A stretch of DNA of 6,202 bases from an uncultured Terriglobus sp. (GTDB lineage Bacteria > Acidobacteriota > Terriglobia > Terriglobales > Acidobacteriaceae), in assembly GCA_937859825.1 (NCBI GenBank), contig CALMAP010000138.1:5623-11824 (forward strand), given 5' to 3'. The notes under the pieces are model-generated. The model searched no databases. It saw only the letters and a list, made by a program, of their open reading frames with translations, and was not told the DNA's origin. Of the stretch, positions 1-6,073 are shown in pieces. A program made the position numbers and the translations under genes. Numbering within the stretch: position 1 is the first letter of the stretch; each line of letters starts with the position of its first letter.

Positions 1-8
1 GTGCGCTT

Positions 9-272
9 TTATTTTGGCGCAATCTGCGCCGCAACTGCCTGACCATGCTGATCGAAAAACATCGAGGTGGAACGGCGTGTGGTTTCCGACGGTTCAGCAA
101 CTGCTCCTGGGCTGTCAGGCAGAACGCTTGACGAAACCATGATCTGAGAACGGTCCGCACCTGTTGACGTGCTTCCCGGGTTGTCCATTTGGGAGAAGCA
201 GGCGGGAGAGATCAGAAGTCCCAAACCTATGCACACCTTCAGCGGCGAGGGGAGTGTTGATGGCATAGTCAT
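9..272 (-). CDS. Small probable exported protein of unknown function
   Basis: This 87-residue reading frame has a signal-peptide-like start: Lys12, then a hydrophobic core VCIGLGLLISPAC, with possible cleavage after Ser27 (ACFS|Q). The mature ~60 residues are Ser/Thr/Pro-rich and probably largely disordered, ending FFDQHGQAVAAQIAPK. Cys25 is not in a good lipobox (Ser at -3), so it is probably not a lipoprotein. It follows the exported 173-residue protein on the same strand after 51 bp and may be co-transcribed. No convincing ribosome binding site precedes the ATG at 272 or the alternative at 266. Codon composition resembles its neighbours. I recognise no family. It is supported mainly by the signal peptide, strand and position. 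Confidence 0.55.
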   Translation of the reverse strand: MTMPSTLPSPLKVCIGLGLLISPACFSQMDNPGSTSTGADRSQIMVSSSVLPDSPGAVAEPSETTRRSTSMFFDQHGQAVAAQIAPK

Positions 273-323
273 CTGACGTCATTTGCAGTACAGCGTTGCT
301 TAATTTTTCATTAAGGCAATGGA
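273..323. other. 51-bp gap between the two terminal small genes
   Basis: This AT-richer spacer includes a 5-bp inverted repeat, TTAAT (300-304) and ATTAA (310-314), around a TTTTC loop. The stem is too short and AT-rich for an intrinsic terminator. No convincing -35/-10 pair and no clear Shine-Dalgarno sequence before the ATG at 272 are seen. Confidence 0.4.
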
Positions 324-845
324 TCAATCCGCTACATTGCAAGTAATTCCGAATCTTCCTATTTGCAGGACGATGTGATCGTTTGACGGGACAACACGGA
401 ACGCCTCTACGCGGACCCCAGGCGCGAGTTGTTTCGCAAGGATTGTTCCCTTCTCCTGTCCAGTGGCGGCATCGTAAAAGTGCACATCCAGTCCCTCCGG
501 AACACGCTTCCAGCCGAACACATACTTTCCCGGCTTCAATCCGAATGTTGCGAGGCGCAGGGCACTTCCAACCAGCAGATAATGCGAGTACTTACCGTCT
601 GCGGAGTAGCCGGCGGTAATCAGGACGACGCCTGCGATCATGTGACCCTGCTCGTCCATGATGCCCGACGCGGTACGCATCTCTGTCTCGATCCGTTCCT
701 TTTCCACCGGCGCGCGCGCAGGGAGTGACTGTGCGAGTTCCGCCTCGGTGGCGACACGCCATTGCGAGCGCGTCGCCTGCGCTGACGCCGGGGATATGCC
801 TGCCAGGCATGCCGCCATCATGAACCATGCAAACAGCGTTTTCAA
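324..845 (-). CDS. Exported protein of unknown function, translationally coupled to the response regulator
   Basis: This 173-residue protein starts at a TTG and ends at TGA. The first 22 residues form a clear signal peptide (KTLFAWFMMAACLAG core, cleavage PASA|Q at 22/23), so the mature protein is about 150 residues in the periplasm or envelope. No membrane helix follows. The mature part has a polar helix-like segment (EKERIETEMRTASG) and then Gly-rich, strand-like segments: DEQGHMIAGVVLITAGYS, LKPGKYVFGWKR, LDVHFYDAATG and IVLQIGRFG. This suggests a small beta-rich domain. I do not recognise a named family. It begins only 8 bp after the regulator stop, with its ribosome binding site overlapping that stop, so it is almost certainly co-expressed with the two-component system. 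It could be an accessory signalling or envelope protein. The function is not established. Confidence 0.85.
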   Translation of the reverse strand: MKTLFAWFMMAACLAGISPASAQATRSQWRVATEAELAQSLPARAPVEKERIETEMRTASGIMDEQGHMIAGVVLITAGYSADGKYSHYLLVGSALRLATFGLKPGKYVFGWKRVPEGLDVHFYDAATGQEKGTILAKQLAPGVRVEAFRVVPSNDHIVLQIGRFGITCNVAD

Positions 846-847
846 AA

Positions 848-855
848 CCTCTCCT
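848..855 (-). promoter_or_regulatory. Ribosome binding site that decides the TTG start of the downstream gene
   Basis: The reverse strand reads AGGAGAGG (855-848), two bases, then TTG at 845-843. The core AGGAG has a 5-nt spacing. Its first bases overlap the TAG stop of the response regulator (856-854). The strong match supports the TTG over the internal ATGs at Met9/Met10, which would cut into the signal peptide. Confidence 0.75.
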
Positions 856-1480
856 ACTTCAGGTGGACGATGCCGCGTTGAATGGCCAGAGTGGCCGCAT
901 GGGTGCGGTCTGCCACCCCAAGCTTCGACAGCAGGCTGTTTACGTGGGTCTTTACGGTTGTTTCCGAAATACCGAGATCGTTTGCCGCGTCCCGATTGGA
1001 CCGGCCAGCCACGATGCGCTCCAGCACCTGAAGTTCGCGTGCGGTAAGCTCCTGCCCGCTTACCCGGTCGGCAAGCTTCTCCGCAATCGCCGCCGGGATG
1101 CGGGACTTGCCCGCGTGCACGACCCCGATGGTGTCGATCAGTTCCTCAATGGTCATGCCCTTCAACAGGTAGGCTTTTGCGCCCGCCTGCAGGGCACGAT
1201 AGATGTCTTCGTCGCCGTCGTAGGTCGTAAGCACTACGAAACGCGCGCCTGGTTCGGCGGACCGGATGCGGCTAATTGCTTCCACGCCACCCATGCCCTG
1301 CATCTGCAGGTCCATCAGGGTCACGTCCGGGTGCAGGGACGCATGCTTCTCGACCGCGTCCCGGCCATCCGTGGCTTCTCCCACGACCTCTACCTCATCG
1401 GATGCACGCAGAAGGGCCGCCAGTCCCTGGCGTACCACATGGTGATCATCCACAATCAGCACACGAATCTTCGCTGCCAT
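854..1480 (-). CDS. NarL/FixJ-family response regulator (receiver plus LuxR-type HTH)
   Basis: This 208-residue cytoplasmic transcription regulator should be phosphorylated by the kinase encoded 30 bp upstream and then bind DNA. The receiver domain (~4-120) has the acidic pair Asp11-Asp12, phospho-acceptor Asp57 (TLMDLQM), switch Thr85 (VLTTYD) and invariant Lys107 (YLLKG), all intact. The LuxR-type HTH spans ~144-205 (LTARELQVLERIVAG, then the recognition helix SETTVKTHVNSLLSKL at 172-187). Length and layout are normal for the family. The ATG at 1480 is preceded by GGGAG at a rather long 10-nt spacing, just after the hairpin over the kinase stop. The HisKA_3 kinase with a NarL-type regulator is the standard pairing. 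Its target promoters are not evident in the window. Confidence 0.95.
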   Translation of the reverse strand: MAAKIRVLIVDDHHVVRQGLAALLRASDEVEVVGEATDGRDAVEKHASLHPDVTLMDLQMQGMGGVEAISRIRSAEPGARFVVLTTYDGDEDIYRALQAGAKAYLLKGMTIEELIDTIGVVHAGKSRIPAAIAEKLADRVSGQELTARELQVLERIVAGRSNRDAANDLGISETTVKTHVNSLLSKLGVADRTHAATLAIQRGIVHLK

Positions 1481-1501
1481 TTGCTATCGTCTCCCAATCC
1501 T

Positions 1502-1526
1502 GCTACCGGCCTAAGAAGCCGGTAGC
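1502..1526 (-). other. Perfect 9-bp RNA hairpin spanning the kinase stop codon
   Basis: On the plus strand GCTACCGGC (1502-1510) and GCCGGTAGC (1518-1526) are exact reverse complements around the 7-nt loop 1511-1517. The transcript can therefore form a GC-rich 9-bp stem. The kinase stop TAG (1513-1511) lies in the loop, and the stem ends six bases before the GGGAG (1495-1491) that probably serves the regulator gene. No U-run follows, so it does not look like an intrinsic terminator. A role in translational coupling, RNA processing or stability is inferred. Confidence 0.65.
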
Positions 1527-4387
1527 TTCAGCCGCACGGTTGTGCCATTGCCCGGAGCGCTCTGGACGTCCAGGCTGCCGCGCATTGCCTGGGCACGTTC
1601 CTGCATGCCTCGAAGTCCATAGTGGCCTTCTAACGCTGTTCCCTGCTCGACATCAAAGCCATGGCCATCATCGCTCACCTGCAGGAGAACCGCCTCCTCC
1701 GAATAGATGAGATCAATGCGAACGTTACCGGCACGGGCATGTTTCATCGCGTTGCCGAACGCCTCTTTTGCAATGCGCAGGGTTTCCTGCTCCACTGACG
1801 ACGGAAGCGCGCGATAGCTTCCGGTGACTGAGCACTCCGCGGTTGCTCCGGCCCGTTTTGCTGCATCCACTACCCCCTGTACACGTGCTGGAAGCGTCTG
1901 CGCTTCGTTCCCGGCACGGAGTGCCCAGATGCTCTCGCGCGCGTCGCGTATTCCCTCTTGCACTAACTGCCGGGTGGCGTCGACCTGCTGTCTTGCCGGT
2001 CCGATCTTCTCCTTCTTCAGCAGTTGCGCGGTCACATCAAGCTGAAGCGATACGGCAACAAAATCCTGCGCGAGCGTGTCGTGGATCTCTCTTGCAATCC
2101 GGTTCCGCTCACCGAGCACCGCGGCAAAGTCACGCCGAACGCGCCGCAGGCGCAGCCAGTAGATTCCGTAGACAACTCCCGTGATCAGGAAAAGTGCGAG
2201 CAGGTAGAACCACCATGTCCGGTAGAACCGTGGCTCCACACGTATGGAGAGTGAGGCAGGCGACTCGCTCAACACCCCATCCGCATTGCGTGCTTCAACC
2301 AGCAGCCGGTAAGAACCGGCAGGCAGGTTCGTGTACTCCGCGACCCGGCGCGTGTCGGCGTCGGTCCAATCGCGATCGAAGCCGTCAAGGCGAAAGCGAT
2401 ACCGCACCTGTGCGGGCGCAAGCAGGCTGACTCCCGCATAGATCACCTGCAATCTGCGGCTGGCGGCGGAAAGACGAAGGCCCGACTCGAACGGAACAGA
2501 TTGCCCGTTCACGAGCACCTGCTCCACTGCCACTGAGGGCGGAACACGGTCAACCGGCAAGCGCGCGGCATCCACGCTGGATACGCCGCGACGGCTTGCA
2601 AACCATAGCATGTCCGATCTCGTACGCCATACCGCGGGATGACCGTCGAGCGAGGCGTCCACGCTGCTGACACCATCCGCGGTACCGTATTGCCTCAGAA
2701 AGACAGAGCAGGACTGCTGCAGTGCGCAGGCTTCCAGATCAGCCATATTTGCCCATGCGAGGCCCGCTCCGGTGCGCAACCAGAGGCGTCCGTCCGCATC
2801 CGGCAACACTGCCTGAATCGGGAAAGTAACGCCCGGGAGATGTAACTGCGAAAATTGACCCTGCAGTTTAGCCAAGAGACCACCATTGCGGCTGCTCACC
2901 CACAGGCTGCCGTCTGCGCCTTCCGCCAATCCTGTTATGGCCTGGTTCGCAGTTCCCGGCTCAGGCTGGGCTTTTGAGGCAAACGCCGGCAACCGGGCCA
3001 GTCCTTTCAGGGTACCGATCCACAAATCGCCATTCCGGGAGCGCAGCATCGATCCCACCACCTCGCTCGGCAGGCCTTCTGCACGGGTCAATACCCGTTC
3101 GACCCGATCGGTCTTCCACTGTGCAAGACCGCGGCGGGTACCCACCCACACCGATCCGTCCTGCATCGCCAGCAATGAGCGGACGAAATCATCGGGCAAT
3201 CCATTCGCGGCACTCATATGCTCAACGGCGTTACCGGCGATGTGATCGAGTCCTTCGGGGGTACCGACCCACACGCCACCACGCGCATCTGGAGCAAGGC
3301 TCAGGACGACCTGGCTCGCCAGCTTTGCTGAAACTTTTGGCACAGCCACCACACCCTGCTGGATCGTGCGAAGTCCTCCGTCGCGCGTGCCGAGCCAGAG
3401 CGTTCCGTCTGTTGCCTCTATAACGCACGTAATGGTCTCCCGCGCAAGCTCAGGAACAGAGTGTACGGCCCGCTGACGAAGCACCGTGAGGCCGCCCGTG
3501 TCCGTGCCAAACCAGCGGTCGCCCTCACGGTCGACGAGAGCACTTAGCACAGACTCATCTGCAAGATTGCTGAGAGGAGCGCTCCCATGGCCTGTGGTCC
3601 GTAGAGAGAAGGTGCCTTGACTTGTTGCGGCGATCACACCATCGGGGCCGCGGACGAGCGACTCCAGCCTTGTACCCGGAAGCTCTTTCCCAATCTGCCA
3701 ACGCACTTCACCATGTGGGGTGATGGCGACGATCTCCGAACGTGTCCGCAGCCAGAGGTCTTCACGATCCTGCACCAGGGCAAGTGGCGACACGGGCAGA
3801 CTCCGCTCTTTCCGCCATTCCATACCCGTCCAACGGAACAACGTTGCGTCCGCGGCAGCGAACGGCATCCCGGTCTCGTCGGCGCCGAGCGCTGTTACCT
3901 GCGAATGCCCCGGCAGGGTTGCGACCGCTTCGTTCCTTCCATGGATCTCAACGAGACCGTCCGCCGTAAGAGCAAATACCAGACCGGCGGGCGCACTCTG
4001 CATCGCCTCAACCGCTCCGCTCACGCTCGTTACGCGCTCGAAGTGTCCGTTCCGCAGACTGACGATGCCATCGGAAGAACCGAAGTAGATTGCACCGTCC
4101 GTGGCCTGAACGACGCAGCACAGGTCATTGCTGGCGAACGCAGGGGTGTTCTCCGTGGTGAACCGCTCGAAACGTGCGCCGTCAAAGCGGGCGGCGCCGC
4201 CTTCCGTAGCAAGCCATAAACGACCGTTTGTGGCCTGCAGCAGGGCGTGCACGCTGTTCTGCGGCAGGCCGTCCTCGGTCGTCCAGCTCTGACGCTGCAG
4301 CGCCTGCGCAGAGGCGGCAGACCTTTGCGTCAGAAGACACGCGCACACTAGCAGGTACCGAAGCTGGAAAGAAAAACGCATGCACAT
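1511..4387 (-). CDS. Membrane sensor histidine kinase: two-component propeller, Y_Y_Y domain, HisKA_3 and HATPase_c
   Basis: This 958-residue sensor kinase should detect a periplasmic signal and phosphorylate the regulator encoded next. A signal peptide or first membrane segment lies at ~9-27 (ASA|Q, 27/28). Residues ~30-605 hold repeated propeller blades of the form DGxLWxGTxxGL, for example near 53, 97, 290, 325, 370, 410, 450, 490, 530 and 592, spaced about 40 residues apart. This fits two seven-bladed propellers. A Y_Y_Y domain follows (~640-717, with Tyr663, Tyr685 and Tyr693), then one membrane helix (~725-746). HisKA_3 contains the phospho-acceptor motif REIHDTLAQ with His769. HATPase_c has an N box with Asn879 (EAFGNAMKHA), a G1 box DDGHGFD at 906-912, and the GHYGLRGM segment (921-928). 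There is no receiver or DNA-binding domain, unlike the hybrid (HTCS) sensors of Bacteroidetes. The start is ATG 4387, though the ATG at 4381 (Met3) is nearly as likely. The SD is weak (AGG). The ligand is unknown. Confidence 0.95.
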   Translation of the reverse strand: MCMRFSFQLRYLLVCACLLTQRSAASAQALQRQSWTTEDGLPQNSVHALLQATNGRLWLATEGGAARFDGARFERFTTENTPAFASNDLCCVVQATDGAIYFGSSDGIVSLRNGHFERVTSVSGAVEAMQSAPAGLVFALTADGLVEIHGRNEAVATLPGHSQVTALGADETGMPFAAADATLFRWTGMEWRKERSLPVSPLALVQDREDLWLRTRSEIVAITPHGEVRWQIGKELPGTRLESLVRGPDGVIAATSQGTFSLRTTGHGSAPLSNLADESVLSALVDREGDRWFGTDTGGLTVLRQRAVHSVPELARETITCVIEATDGTLWLGTRDGGLRTIQQGVVAVPKVSAKLASQVVLSLAPDARGGVWVGTPEGLDHIAGNAVEHMSAANGLPDDFVRSLLAMQDGSVWVGTRRGLAQWKTDRVERVLTRAEGLPSEVVGSMLRSRNGDLWIGTLKGLARLPAFASKAQPEPGTANQAITGLAEGADGSLWVSSRNGGLLAKLQGQFSQLHLPGVTFPIQAVLPDADGRLWLRTGAGLAWANMADLEACALQQSCSVFLRQYGTADGVSSVDASLDGHPAVWRTRSDMLWFASRRGVSSVDAARLPVDRVPPSVAVEQVLVNGQSVPFESGLRLSAASRRLQVIYAGVSLLAPAQVRYRFRLDGFDRDWTDADTRRVAEYTNLPAGSYRLLVEARNADGVLSESPASLSIRVEPRFYRTWWFYLLALFLITGVVYGIYWLRLRRVRRDFAAVLGERNRIAREIHDTLAQDFVAVSLQLDVTAQLLKKEKIGPARQQVDATRQLVQEGIRDARESIWALRAGNEAQTLPARVQGVVDAAKRAGATAECSVTGSYRALPSSVEQETLRIAKEAFGNAMKHARAGNVRIDLIYSEEAVLLQVSDDGHGFDVEQGTALEGHYGLRGMQERAQAMRGSLDVQSAPGNGTTVRLKLPAS

Positions 4388-4395
4388 CGAGCCTA

Positions 4396-4423
4396 GCGCA
4401 GAGATCCGGAATCTGGCGCAGAG
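4396..4423. repeat. 8-bp direct repeat in the gap between the efflux and kinase genes
   Basis: GCGCAGAG occurs at 4396-4403 and 4416-4423, with starts exactly 20 bp apart (about two helical turns), in the 36-bp gap between the efflux stop and the kinase start. The sequence between the copies contains the palindrome TCCGGA (4405-4410). This could be an internal operator or chance. Nothing here identifies a regulator. Confidence 0.3.
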
Positions 4424-5989
4424 CTAACGAATGTCCGTCACCACCTCAGGTTGTTGCAAGGCTCCCGAGAGCAGCCCGTTCTGCAAGAGCAGCGCGCTCT
4501 GCCAGGCAGCACCCAGTGCATGGACATATTCGAGCCGCAGTTGAAACAGTGTTCGCTGCGACACCAGGACCTGCGGGTATGCCGCGGCCATGCTCATGTA
4601 TTTCTGCCGGTACAACTCATACGCCCGCTGCGCCCGGGGCAGAAGCTCTTCCCTATACTGCTTGGCCTGCGAAATTGCGTTGTTGTAATCCTGAAGAACG
4701 TTCTCCGCTTCCATCCGAAGTGAGGCCTGCGTGCGGGCCACTGCCGCGCGTGACTGCGCAACGGATGCCTTGGCTGCTTCGACGCCTCCCTGGTTTCTAT
4801 TCCAGAGCGGCAGAGTGATACCTGCCTGCGCAATGCCGACCACGCCGACACGCCGTTGCGCTACCTCCAACGGCTCGTTGTCTTGTTGCAGTCCGGCGCG
4901 CAGCGTGAGTTGGGGCCGTTGCTGGCGCCTTGCAGCGCGGATGGCCGCCTCATCCGCAGTGATTGCGGCGTTCGCGACGCGAAGTGTGGGACTCGCATCT
5001 GCAGCCACAAACGCGACCGTGCCGTCGAGCATGGGCAGAGCCGCAAGCTCACCCCGTAGGGGTGCCGCCGGCTGTGTGACTTCGCCACTGGCAGCCGCTA
5101 ATCTGCGGAATGCTTTGCGGTACTCGCGCTGTGCAGACGCGTAGTCCAGCCGTGACTGTTCGCGCTCGACTTCGCTCTGCAGAATGTCCGGAGCATCAGC
5201 CTGCCCGACATTGGCGAGCTGGTGGGCAGTGCGGGCCGCATCTTCCGCAACGTGCAGCAGCTCGAGCCGGAGGTCGACTTCGGCCTGAACCGTCAGTGCG
5301 GCATAGAAGGCCTGCTTCACGGCTGCGGTGACTCGGGCTTTCTGCTGATCGAGCACGGCCACAGCCTCGCGTGCGCGTTGCTCCGCGGCAGAACGTGCGG
5401 ACGACCGCTGCCCACCAATCGGCACCACCTGCTGCACATAGCCGCCCTGCTCGCCGGAATGGTAGACGCCACCACGAACGTGGTCGGCTTCGTAGCCGAT
5501 TTCGGGATTGTCCCAGAGACCTTGTTGCTTTGCTTCCGCTTTTAACCTGCGCACCTGCGCCTCGGCTTCGCGAATCGTGGGATTCTGCGCGAGGGCTTTG
5601 CTGGAGAATGCCTCGATTGGCTGCGCAGGACGAACACGAACATCGGCAAGTATGTCTGGAAGCTGCGGATCAAGCGAACCTGCCGTACGGTCTGGATGCT
5701 CCTGCTCCTGTATTGCAGGGTCAAGGCGTAGCGGTGTCTTTGTCGGTGGGATGGGGCCGGGCGTCGCATTCGAATCGTCTCCGTCCGCAAGCCTTCCAAA
5801 CGGAACGGCCGGCTTCGGAGCCTCTACAGTCTTCTCCTGCGGTGCTTTCTGTCTGCTTGTACTCGCGGGACCAGCGTGTTCATGTTGCACGGGTTCTGGA
5901 TTGGCGCGGTCCATCTGCATGGGCACCATCTGCGCAGGCAATGCGCACACGGCGCTCAAAAGGGCTGCGATTACATGTCCCTGTCTCAT
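4424..5989 (-). CDS. TolC-family outer-membrane efflux protein, CzcC/CusC type
   Basis: This 521-residue protein is predicted to be the outer-membrane channel of a tripartite (RND-type) efflux system, carrying substrate from the periplasm across the outer membrane. An N-terminal signal peptide probably ends near ALPA|Q (residue 19/20). There is no good lipobox, unlike lipidated CusC. Residues ~20-125 are a Pro/Glu-rich low-complexity extension that opens with a Met/His-containing stretch (MVPMQMD, later HEHAG). Two outer-membrane-factor repeats follow at ~130-300 and ~325-508. Each has the hallmark proline turn: VVPIGGQRS at 188-196 and TLPLWNRNQGG at 392-402. Between them run long Ala/Gln/Glu-rich helices, such as those at 200-300 and 403-465. 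These turns are typical of heavy-metal CzcC/CusC-like members rather than TolC itself. The start is set by AAAGGAG at a 5-nt spacing and by the ATGA overlap with the upstream gene. The substrate is inferred. No pump or adaptor gene is visible. Confidence 0.9.
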   Translation of the reverse strand: MRQGHVIAALLSAVCALPAQMVPMQMDRANPEPVQHEHAGPASTSRQKAPQEKTVEAPKPAVPFGRLADGDDSNATPGPIPPTKTPLRLDPAIQEQEHPDRTAGSLDPQLPDILADVRVRPAQPIEAFSSKALAQNPTIREAEAQVRRLKAEAKQQGLWDNPEIGYEADHVRGGVYHSGEQGGYVQQVVPIGGQRSSARSAAEQRAREAVAVLDQQKARVTAAVKQAFYAALTVQAEVDLRLELLHVAEDAARTAHQLANVGQADAPDILQSEVEREQSRLDYASAQREYRKAFRRLAAASGEVTQPAAPLRGELAALPMLDGTVAFVAADASPTLRVANAAITADEAAIRAARRQQRPQLTLRAGLQQDNEPLEVAQRRVGVVGIAQAGITLPLWNRNQGGVEAAKASVAQSRAAVARTQASLRMEAENVLQDYNNAISQAKQYREELLPRAQRAYELYRQKYMSMAAAYPQVLVSQRTLFQLRLEYVHALGAAWQSALLLQNGLLSGALQQPEVVTDIR

Positions 5990-6073
5990 CGCTGCTCCTT
6001 TCCACCTTGGTGCATGAAATGATCCGCGTGCGACATCCCGTCCATGTGCATCGTGTGGTCCATCTGCATGGGC
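5908..6073 (-). repeat. Pair of identical 17-bp direct repeats encoding PMQMD in two adjacent genes
   Basis: The 17-bp string GGTCCATCTGCATGGGC (plus strand) occurs at 5908-5924 and again at 6057-6073. Both copies are read in the same frame, giving Pro-Met-Gln-Met-Asp in the TolC N-terminus and in the tail of the upstream protein. The next residue is Arg in the first and His in the second. It may be a shared metal-binding motif or the trace of a small duplication. The span given runs from the first copy to the end of the second. Confidence 0.6.

Noticed and set aside
300..314. Terminator or operator formed by TTAAT/ATTAA
   Set aside because: Five A/T pairs are too weak for a terminator, and such a short inverted repeat is expected by chance in an AT-rich spacer.
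827..1525. Long plus-strand open frame of 232 codons opposite the response regulator
   Set aside because: It lies antisense to a regulator with every catalytic residue intact. Its translation has no recognisable domain and is rich in residues expected from reading a GC-rich gene backwards.
1502..1526. Intrinsic transcription terminator between kinase and regulator
   Set aside because: The stem is strong but no U-run follows in the direction of transcription, and the regulator is needed with its kinase. It is reported as a hairpin of unknown role instead.
3617..4219. Plus-strand open frame of 200 codons opposite the sensor propeller
   Set aside because: It is a shadow of the kinase gene: no signal, no domain, and the opposite frame encodes clear propeller blades.
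1511..4387. Hybrid (HTCS-type) sensor with receiver and DNA-binding domain
   Set aside because: The protein ends directly after the HATPase_c domain at residue 958. Receiver and HTH are in the separate downstream gene.
4424..5989. Lipidated CusC-like channel
   Set aside because: The only early cysteine (Cys15, context SAVC) lacks a lipobox, and a normal signal-peptidase site ALPA|Q follows.
5508..6017. Plus-strand open frame of 169 codons opposite the efflux gene start
   Set aside because: It is antisense to the signal peptide and N-terminal extension of the efflux protein. Its Cys/Ser/Gly-rich composition is typical of a complementary-strand artefact.
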